Both the position numbers and the translations under genes were made by a program. From the NCBI GenBank assembly GCA_012512865.1, contig JAAZDH010000263.1, forward strand, positions 1 through 9,920: DNA of 9,920 bases. The letters run 5' to 3'. This DNA is from Clostridiaceae bacterium (lineage in GTDB: Bacteria > Bacillota > Clostridia > Acetivibrionales > DUMC01). The notes under the pieces were generated by a model. That model was not told the DNA's origin. It did not search any database and was given only the letters and a program-made list of their open reading frames with translations. This document shows, piece by piece, positions 5,785-9,920 of the stretch (position 1 is the stretch's first letter; every line of letters begins with the position of its first letter).

Positions 5785-6774
5785 TCAAGTCATAAAATCA
5801 TGTTCGCTTATATTTCTTATTTGTACTTCTCCCGAGCGGAGGATATCAATTTCTCCCTCGCGGGTCCTAACCACGAGGTTGCCCTTTTCATTTATGTCAA
5901 GCACGGTCCCGGAAACTGTTGCCGTGTTTTTTTGATAGGAGATTACTCGTCCAATCATGAGAGAACGCTCTTTGTACAGTTGGGTTAAGTTTGGCTGGAA
6001 ACGGCAATCACCATGCTTGAGCATCTTGTCTATTAATGCCGCGGCAAATTGGTTTCTTGAAATGCCGGGGGAAGGCAGGGAACCTGCGATGTGTCGTATC
6101 TCCGGCGGAAAATCCTCCTGCCTCGTGGAAAAATTTATCCCTATTCCAACGATAATGCTTTCAATACCGCCGCTTTCAAAATTACCGGCGGCCTCTGTAA
6201 GGATCCCGCATATTTTTTTACCATTAAGAAAAATGTCATTGACCCACTTGATTTTAGGGCTAAGCCTTGTAAAACGCTCTATTACGGTGCATACCGTCAC
6301 TGCTGCATATATGGTGATTAGCTGGGCATTGTCAATGTCAACCTTGGGCTTCAGAATAAAGCTTATGTATATACCTGTGCCGGGAGGGGAGAAGAAGGAT
6401 TTTCCCATGCGACCGCGGCCTGCGGCTTGCTCTTCTGCGATTACTATTGTACCGTGCCGGGCGCCATCCAGTGCCAGCTTTTTTGCCGCTGTGTTGGTTG
6501 AATCAATTACTTTATAAAAAATTATCGGGCAGTTCCTGTTTTTTTCGGAAAGAAAAAGACGAATCCCTTCCGCGGAAATTATATCGCAGCTTGTGTCAAG
6601 CCAATATCCCTTGTTCGGCAAGGCATGTATTATGTAACCATCTTCCTGCAATGATTTTATCGCTTTCCATATGGCTTGCCGGGATACATCCAGCTTTTTG
6701 GCCAGTATTTGCCCGGAAACAGCCGTATCCCTGTTTTGTTCCAGCATCTTCAAGACTTCATTCTTGATTTTCAT
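5785..6774 (-). CDS. birA: Biotin-protein ligase and biotin operon repressor BirA
   Basis: The 329-residue cytoplasmic protein makes biotinyl-AMP and attaches biotin to carboxylase carrier domains; with its N-terminal winged helix it also represses biotin genes. It shows the wHTH at about residues 8-58 (VSGQILAKKLDVSRQAIWKAIKSL, then GYIIHALPNKGYWL). The ligase core has DSTNTAAK (91-98), the biotinyl-AMP loop GRGRMGK (119-125; E. coli has GRGRRGR), KWVND (176-180), GKKICGIL and GIGINF. A C-terminal SH3-like domain spans about 272-320. The start at 6774 is chosen because AGGAAAGGTG sits just upstream and the product then begins like other BirA proteins; a further in-frame start at 6816 lies inside the promoter. 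bioY follows 25 bp downstream. The length is normal for a group II (repressor) BirA. Confidence 0.96.
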   Translation of the reverse strand: MKIKNEVLKMLEQNRDTAVSGQILAKKLDVSRQAIWKAIKSLQEDGYIIHALPNKGYWLDTSCDIISAEGIRLFLSEKNRNCPIIFYKVIDSTNTAAKKLALDGARHGTIVIAEEQAAGRGRMGKSFFSPPGTGIYISFILKPKVDIDNAQLITIYAAVTVCTVIERFTRLSPKIKWVNDIFLNGKKICGILTEAAGNFESGGIESIIVGIGINFSTRQEDFPPEIRHIAGSLPSPGISRNQFAAALIDKMLKHGDCRFQPNLTQLYKERSLMIGRVISYQKNTATVSGTVLDINEKGNLVVRTREGEIDILRSGEVQIRNISEHDFMT

Positions 6775-6799
6775 ACTATCACCTTTCCTGTGATAGTAT
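6773..6799. promoter_or_regulatory. Perfect 10-bp dyad over the birA -10 box, ribosome site and start codon
   Basis: ATACTATCAC (6773-6782) and GTGATAGTAT (6790-6799) are exact inverted repeats 7 bp apart. The dyad covers most of the -10 box, the likely transcription start, the Shine-Dalgarno and the first bases of the birA ATG. Because the expected transcript starts inside the dyad, a DNA operator is more likely than a leader hairpin. Its sequence is unlike a BirA box, so another regulator may bind, or it may be incidental. Confidence 0.5.
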
Positions 6800-6823
6800 A
6801 ATATATCATCGTACAAACGTCAA
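6795..6823 (-). promoter_or_regulatory. Sigma-A-type promoter of birA-bioY
   Basis: On the reverse strand, TTGACG (6823-6818) and TATACT (6800-6795) are exactly 17 bp apart. Each box differs from the sigma-A consensus at one base. The start of transcription would fall near 6788-6789, giving a very short leader of about 15 nt that begins with the Shine-Dalgarno. Confidence 0.75.
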
Positions 6824-6848
6824 CATAAATTCAAAATGAGGTTGACAA
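6817..6848. promoter_or_regulatory. Probable BirA operator
   Basis: ACGTCAACA (6817-6825), 14 bp, then GGTTGACAA (6840-6848). This matches the geometry of the conserved BirA box, TTGTnAACC-N14/15-GGTTnACAA. The right half fits completely; the left half keeps GTCAAC but differs at its outer bases. It overlaps the -35 of the birA promoter, so BirA bound with biotinyl-AMP would block its own operon, including bioY. The family's operator form is known; binding here is inference. Confidence 0.65.
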
Positions 6849-6907
6849 TAATACTTTGCGGCAATATTTGCGGCAATATTTTGTGCCAATACTTGTAAAG
6901 TATTATT
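6847..6907. repeat. 11-bp inverted repeat enclosing a perfect 12-bp tandem repeat
   Basis: AATAATACTTT (6847-6857) and AAAGTATTATT (6897-6907) are exact inverted repeats. Between and overlapping them, TTTGCGGCAATA occurs twice in direct succession (6855-6866 and 6867-6878), with a diverged third copy (6879-6892). It lies just upstream of the probable BirA operator. No T-tract makes it a terminator in either direction. Confidence 0.55.
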
Positions 6908-6928
6908 TTGCTGAAACTTGTAATATTT

Positions 6929-7014
6929 TTATCCATGGTTAGTATGTGGTTTTACATGTTCTTATTCATGGTCAATACGCGGTTAATAATTTATTCATGG
7001 TTAACTATGCAGTT
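6929..7014. repeat. Three imperfect 23-bp direct repeats
   Basis: TTAT(C/T)CATGGT(T/C)A followed by a TA(T/C)GYGGTT-like part occurs at 6929-6951, 6962-6984 and 6991-7014, roughly every 30 bp. They lie in the spacer between the methyltransferase-like gene and birA. No gene, and no clear terminator for the upstream gene, is visible in this 291-bp spacer. Confidence 0.5.
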
Positions 7015-7066
7015 GATATTGGTTATATCTGGTAATTTTTATCCGAATACTTAACTAGCGCTTAAA

Positions 7067-8038
7067 TTACTTACCGCGTTTTACAAACTCATCGCAGGCG
7101 TATTCCTGCCATGCAGGGTCTATGCCGATGGAAGCATTATCGGAATAATATCCAGCGATAAAACCTCCTCTTTTCTTCCAGAGCTTTTCTATCATTTCTC
7201 TTGCTTCGGAACGGATTAATTCTTCGTTTCCTGTTTGCAGGGTGGTTTGAATATCAACCGGGCACCAGAAGGTAATATTTGCCTTGTCTTGGTAAGAAGC
7301 AAGATTATCTATTCCATGAAGGCGCGGCTGGTCAAATTGAAGAAGGTCGACGCCAGCTTCAATCAATCCGGGTATAATTGCACCTATTGCCCCGCATGAA
7401 TGCATAAAAACCCTTATACCGCATTTGTGCGCCAGGGAGCATAGTTTTTTAAACCTGGGGAAAAATTCTTTATACCAGAGCGCCGGGCTAATAAGAGTTT
7501 GCATCTGGGTTCCCCAATCTTCCACGAACATTATGCTGTCAACGCCTGCCTTGGAATAGTTTATGATCATATCTTCCAGCATCTTGTCTATCCTGTTATG
7601 CAAATGATGCATTTTATCAAGTTCTAACATCAAATTACACAAGTAGTTTTCAAGTTTAAATAATTTCCGTGCAATGTTAAACGTAAAGCCGGGCATTGTT
7701 CCTATAATCCATTTGCCGGGATTATTCGAGACAGCTTGTTCAACTGCCTTGTAATCATCATATTTTGAAAAATCGGGGAATTCATAAGAATCTATATCTT
7801 CTGCTCCCTCCAGTACGCCTTTTACGACTTCGCCCTTGGATGTTGCATCAACTCTTGCCCATAGATTGCCCCACTCGTCGATTCTTTCCCAGCGGTTCTT
7901 GCTTGCCTTTATCCAATCAGTTTCCTTGGTTTTTACCGTATAGCTTGCGCTCAGCAAATCCGAACACCAGAATGATCTTCCTACCCTTTCTGGATAACTG
8001 AAATCAAGGGTTCTTCTAATAATCTCCTTGCTGTCCAT
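7067..8038 (-). CDS. Uroporphyrinogen decarboxylase-fold (URO-D) protein, methyltransferase-like, substrate unknown
   Basis: The 323-residue protein belongs to the URO-D superfamily, which contains haem-pathway HemE and the corrinoid or coenzyme-M methyltransferases (MtaA/MtbA/CmuA type). Evidence is the barrel-type string IIGTMPGFTFNIARKLF, then AGVDSIMFVEDWGTQ (about 164-178), LISPALWYKEFFPRFKKL, and MHSCG (about 212-216) followed by GLIEAGVDLLQFDQP, a typical superfamily block. The His-x-Cys in MHSCG is where the zinc-dependent methyltransferases hold part of their metal. The RQAGR-like arginine motif of true HemE is absent, so haem synthesis is unlikely. The start at 8038 is set by GGGAGGTG nine bases upstream; an in-frame GTG at 8050 lies inside that ribosome site. 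It is transcribed away from the oxidoreductase at 8313, and the two may be co-regulated. No corrinoid protein gene is adjacent, so a methyl-transfer role is inference. Confidence 0.85.
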   Translation of the reverse strand: MDSKEIIRRTLDFSYPERVGRSFWCSDLLSASYTVKTKETDWIKASKNRWERIDEWGNLWARVDATSKGEVVKGVLEGAEDIDSYEFPDFSKYDDYKAVEQAVSNNPGKWIIGTMPGFTFNIARKLFKLENYLCNLMLELDKMHHLHNRIDKMLEDMIINYSKAGVDSIMFVEDWGTQMQTLISPALWYKEFFPRFKKLCSLAHKCGIRVFMHSCGAIGAIIPGLIEAGVDLLQFDQPRLHGIDNLASYQDKANITFWCPVDIQTTLQTGNEELIRSEAREMIEKLWKKRGGFIAGYYSDNASIGIDPAWQEYACDEFVKRGK

Positions 8039-8117
8039 GTTGATTTGCACCTCCCAAGGATAATTTTAAGAGAAAAAAGCTGGATAAAAAGGTACATCTG
8101 CAAAAAACACAAAAAAC

Positions 8118-8188
8118 GCTAATTATTTTACAAATAAAATATAGATATATAAGCTATGCAAACGGTATAATTACAAATAAAGCTAATT
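8118..8188. repeat. Paired direct repeats in the divergent control region
   Basis: TTACAAATAAA occurs at 8128-8138 and 8171-8181, and GCTAATT at 8118-8124 and 8182-8188, on opposite outer sides of the pair. The 274-bp region between the two divergent genes is otherwise AT-rich. A TATAAT at 8166-8171 has no suitable -35, so I do not call a promoter. Confidence 0.35.
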
Positions 8189-8221
8189 TATAAAAACAAC
8201 TTGTTTTGGCCATGTTTCGCA

Positions 8222-8249
8222 TTAAGCATGCAAGCTGCTTGCTGCTTAA
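8222..8249. promoter_or_regulatory. 27-28-nt hairpin/dyad upstream of the oxidoreductase gene
   Basis: TTAAGCA (8222-8228) pairs with TGCTTAA (8243-8249), and GCAAGC (8230-8235) with GCTTGC (8237-8242). That is 13 pairs with one bulged T at 8229 and a minimal loop at 8236. No T-tract follows, so it is not a terminator. It could be an operator or a cruciform. It lies 64 bp before the oxidoreductase start. Confidence 0.5.
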
Positions 8250-8312
8250 GATTACAAAAGATTGCCCGAAATTGTTCAGCATAGCTCAAGATTATCGGGG
8301 GGAGAGAAAAGA

Positions 8313-9650
8313 ATGGAGTTTAAAGAATTCAGCTATAACAGCCTTGAAGAAATAATAGCGGACAGCAAGTCAATGAACCTGGATTTGTATTTTTCAAGCA
8401 ACATGGATTTGTTCCACAGGAAAGTGTGCGTAGATGGCTTAACAATCCCCAATTCCATCGCTTTTCACCCGATGGAGGGCACGGACGGCAATACGGACGG
8501 GAGCCCGGGTGAGCTCACGGTACGCAGGTATGACCGGCTGTCAAAGGGAGGGGCTGGGCTCTTGTGGATCGAGGCCGTTGCGGTTGTTCCCGAGGGAAAG
8601 GTTTGCCCCAGGCAGCTGATGATAACCAGGGAAAATATCGGTAAATTTGCGAAACTTAATGAAATGATCATTAATAATGCACGTAAAGAATTCGGGGACG
8701 ATTTTACGCCAGTTCGTATAATGCAGCTTACCCATTCGGGCAGGTTCAGCAAACCGCAGGGGTACCCGGCACCGGTTATAGCTTATCATAATCCTTATAT
8801 TGACAAGGTGCGGAAGATTGACGAAAACATAAAGCCGGTGGATAACGGCTACATAGAAAAGCTGGAGGAAAAATTTGAAGAAGCTGCCGTACTGGCATAC
8901 GAGGCCGGGTTTAGCGGTGTGGATATTAAAAGCTGCCACAGGTACTTTAACTCCGAGTTGCTGGCCGGGTACACCAGGAAGGGAAAGTACGGGGAAACAT
9001 TCGAGGGCAGGACAAGGTTTCTCCTGGATACCGTTGACCGCATTAAATCCCGGCTTGGAAGCAAGTTTACAGTAGCCGTGCGCCTTAACATCTATGACGG
9101 CATACCTTACCCGTACGGCTGGGGGGTCAAAAAGGACAATTACCTGGAGTATGACCTTTCTGAACCTTTAAAATTAATAAGAATTCTCCATGAAAAGGGG
9201 GTAAACCTGGTTAACATAACCATGGGCAGCCCGTACTATAACCCCCATGTAAACAGGCCTTCCGACAAGGGTGAATACATTCCCGGCGAGCATCCCCTTG
9301 AGGGGGTTGCAAGGCTGGTTAAAGGAACAGGGGAAATCCAGCGCGCATTTCCCGGGATTGCCGTGGTAGGTACGGGATACACATGGCTCAGGCAATTCGC
9401 GCCGTACCTTGGGGCAGGCATGCTGGAAAAGGGATATGCCGCTCTCATAGGTTTTGGAAGGCAGATTTTTGCATATCCAGGTTTTCCAAGGGACTTGCTT
9501 GGACGCGGCATTCTTGACAAGAAAAAATGCTGCATTACCTGCGGAAAATGCGTGGAGATTATGAGAGCGGGCGGTCCCACGGGATGTGCCGTGAAGGACA
9601 GCAAGGTATATGGTAAAATATACAAGGAGTACTGCATGAAAACTGTTTGA
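8313..9650 (+). CDS. NADH:flavin oxidoreductase, old yellow enzyme family with C-terminal Fe-S cysteines
   Basis: The 445-residue protein has the FMN-binding TIM barrel of the old yellow enzyme / 2,4-dienoyl-CoA reductase family. Seen in order are LTIPNSIAFHPMEGTDG, the RRYDRLSKGGAGLLWIEAVAV block, IMQLTHSGRFSKP (136-148), FSGVDIKSCHRYFNSELLAG (200-219), and the phosphate-site block IGFGRQIFAYPGFP (379-392). A cysteine cluster follows, CCITCGKC with a further Cys at 425 (C407-x2-C410-x2-C413-x11-C425), which should bind a 4Fe-4S cluster. The C-terminal NAD(P)H/FAD domain of full dienoyl-CoA reductases (about 670 aa) is absent, so electrons must come from a partner. At the usual His-x-x-His/Asn catalytic pair the first residue is Lys206, with His209 kept. 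The start at 8313 follows GGGGGGAG at a good distance; an upstream in-frame TTG at 8262 lacks this. Substrate unknown. Confidence 0.92.
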   Translation: MEFKEFSYNSLEEIIADSKSMNLDLYFSSNMDLFHRKVCVDGLTIPNSIAFHPMEGTDGNTDGSPGELTVRRYDRLSKGGAGLLWIEAVAVVPEGKVCPRQLMITRENIGKFAKLNEMIINNARKEFGDDFTPVRIMQLTHSGRFSKPQGYPAPVIAYHNPYIDKVRKIDENIKPVDNGYIEKLEEKFEEAAVLAYEAGFSGVDIKSCHRYFNSELLAGYTRKGKYGETFEGRTRFLLDTVDRIKSRLGSKFTVAVRLNIYDGIPYPYGWGVKKDNYLEYDLSEPLKLIRILHEKGVNLVNITMGSPYYNPHVNRPSDKGEYIPGEHPLEGVARLVKGTGEIQRAFPGIAVVGTGYTWLRQFAPYLGAGMLEKGYAALIGFGRQIFAYPGFPRDLLGRGILDKKKCCITCGKCVEIMRAGGPTGCAVKDSKVYGKIYKEYCMKTV

Positions 9651-9770
9651 GTAAAGCTAAAAAAGCAGGTGGTTTCAACTTGAGAAAGGGTGCACTTGAT
9701 TATTTGATATTATTTATAAAGCGGGTTTAAAACTAGCCAAGACAAGCTTAAAGCGAAACGGGCCTGGAAC

Positions 9771-9810
9771 AACAAGTTTAAACAAGCTTAGACAAGTTTA
9801 AACAGGCTTA
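9771..9810. repeat. Four 10-bp tandem repeats, (A/G)ACA(A/G)G(T/C)TTA
   Basis: The units AACAAGTTTA, AACAAGCTTA, GACAAGTTTA and AACAGGCTTA follow each other without a gap. A fifth in-phase copy, GACAAGCTTA, lies at 9741-9750, and a partial copy at about 9820-9829. The 10-bp spacing would place each unit on the same face of the helix. Confidence 0.7.
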
Positions 9811-9840
9811 AATAAACTGCAAGTTTAAAAGATGCATCAA

Positions 9841-9897
9841 TTTTTGCTTAATTTAAATATTTTTGCTTGACTAAAATATTTCTGCTTAATTTTAATT
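9841..9897. repeat. Three 19-bp tandem repeats, TTTTTGCTTaAtTtAAATA
   Basis: Units at 9841-9859, 9860-9878 and 9879-9897 share TTT(T/C)TGCTT and an AT-rich end; the third is the most diverged. They start 12 bp after the last trace of the 10-bp array. No function is visible. Confidence 0.6.
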
Positions 9898-9920
9898 TAA
9901 ATAAAAATAACTTGTCACGG

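Larger units (their letters stand above)
9651..9920. other. Gene-free AT-rich segment at the window edge
   Basis: No open frame with a ribosome site, RNA gene or terminator hairpin is visible after the oxidoreductase. The segment is dominated by the two tandem repeat arrays listed separately. Confidence 0.6.

Noticed and set aside
5957..6517. 186-residue plus-strand open frame
   Set aside because: It is fully antisense to birA, which has clear family motifs; no ribosome site.
7067..8038. True uroporphyrinogen decarboxylase (hemE)
   Set aside because: The arginine-rich RQAGR-type substrate motif near the N-terminus is missing and no haem genes are near; only the fold matches.

Overview
The window looks like a chromosomal segment of a spore-forming, anaerobic Clostridia-type Firmicute. 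The evidence is strong AGGAGG-type ribosome binding sites, moderate-to-low G+C with AT-rich intergenic DNA, a BirA with a repressor domain paired with BioY, a cysteine-ligated old-yellow-enzyme homologue, and small single-helix peptides like those common in spore formers. No phylogenetic marker is present, so the genus cannot be given.

Layout. (1) Bases 1-1900, plus strand: a 44-residue single-helix peptide gene, a spacer with a 21-bp degenerate tandem repeat and a long foldable inverted repeat, then a glycerate 2-kinase gene ending in a clear intrinsic terminator. (2) Bases 1900-2400, minus strand: two 39-residue single-helix peptide genes that are paralogues of each other. (3) Bases 2617-4862, minus strand: a large MXAN_6640-type putative metalloprotease with an N-terminal TGN-rich repeat, an SdrD B-like domain and an Ig-like region. 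Its reading frame breaks at a T7 run, so the catalytic half lies in a different frame from the N-terminal half. (4) Bases 5064-6774, minus strand: birA followed by bioY, 25 bp apart. A good sigma-A promoter precedes birA, and a dyad with the geometry of a BirA operator overlaps its -35 box, which makes this a likely self-regulated biotin sensing and uptake operon. (5) Bases 7067-9650: a divergent pair, a URO-D-fold methyltransferase-like gene (minus) and an FMN/Fe-S old-yellow-enzyme-family oxidoreductase (plus), sharing a 274-bp control region with a 27-nt hairpin dyad. (6) Bases 9651-9920: gene-free, AT-rich DNA with 10-bp and 19-bp tandem repeats.

The gene functions are mostly ordinary metabolism (glycerate phosphorylation, biotin uptake and ligation) plus two redox or one-carbon-type enzymes without an assigned substrate. 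The less ordinary material is the small-peptide family, the frame-broken protease, the foldable spacer upstream of glycerate kinase, the two dyads at the birA promoter, and the way nearly every spacer (and two protein N-termini) carries its own short degenerate tandem repeats. I did not see a defence system, CRISPR array, insertion sequence, tRNA or rRNA.
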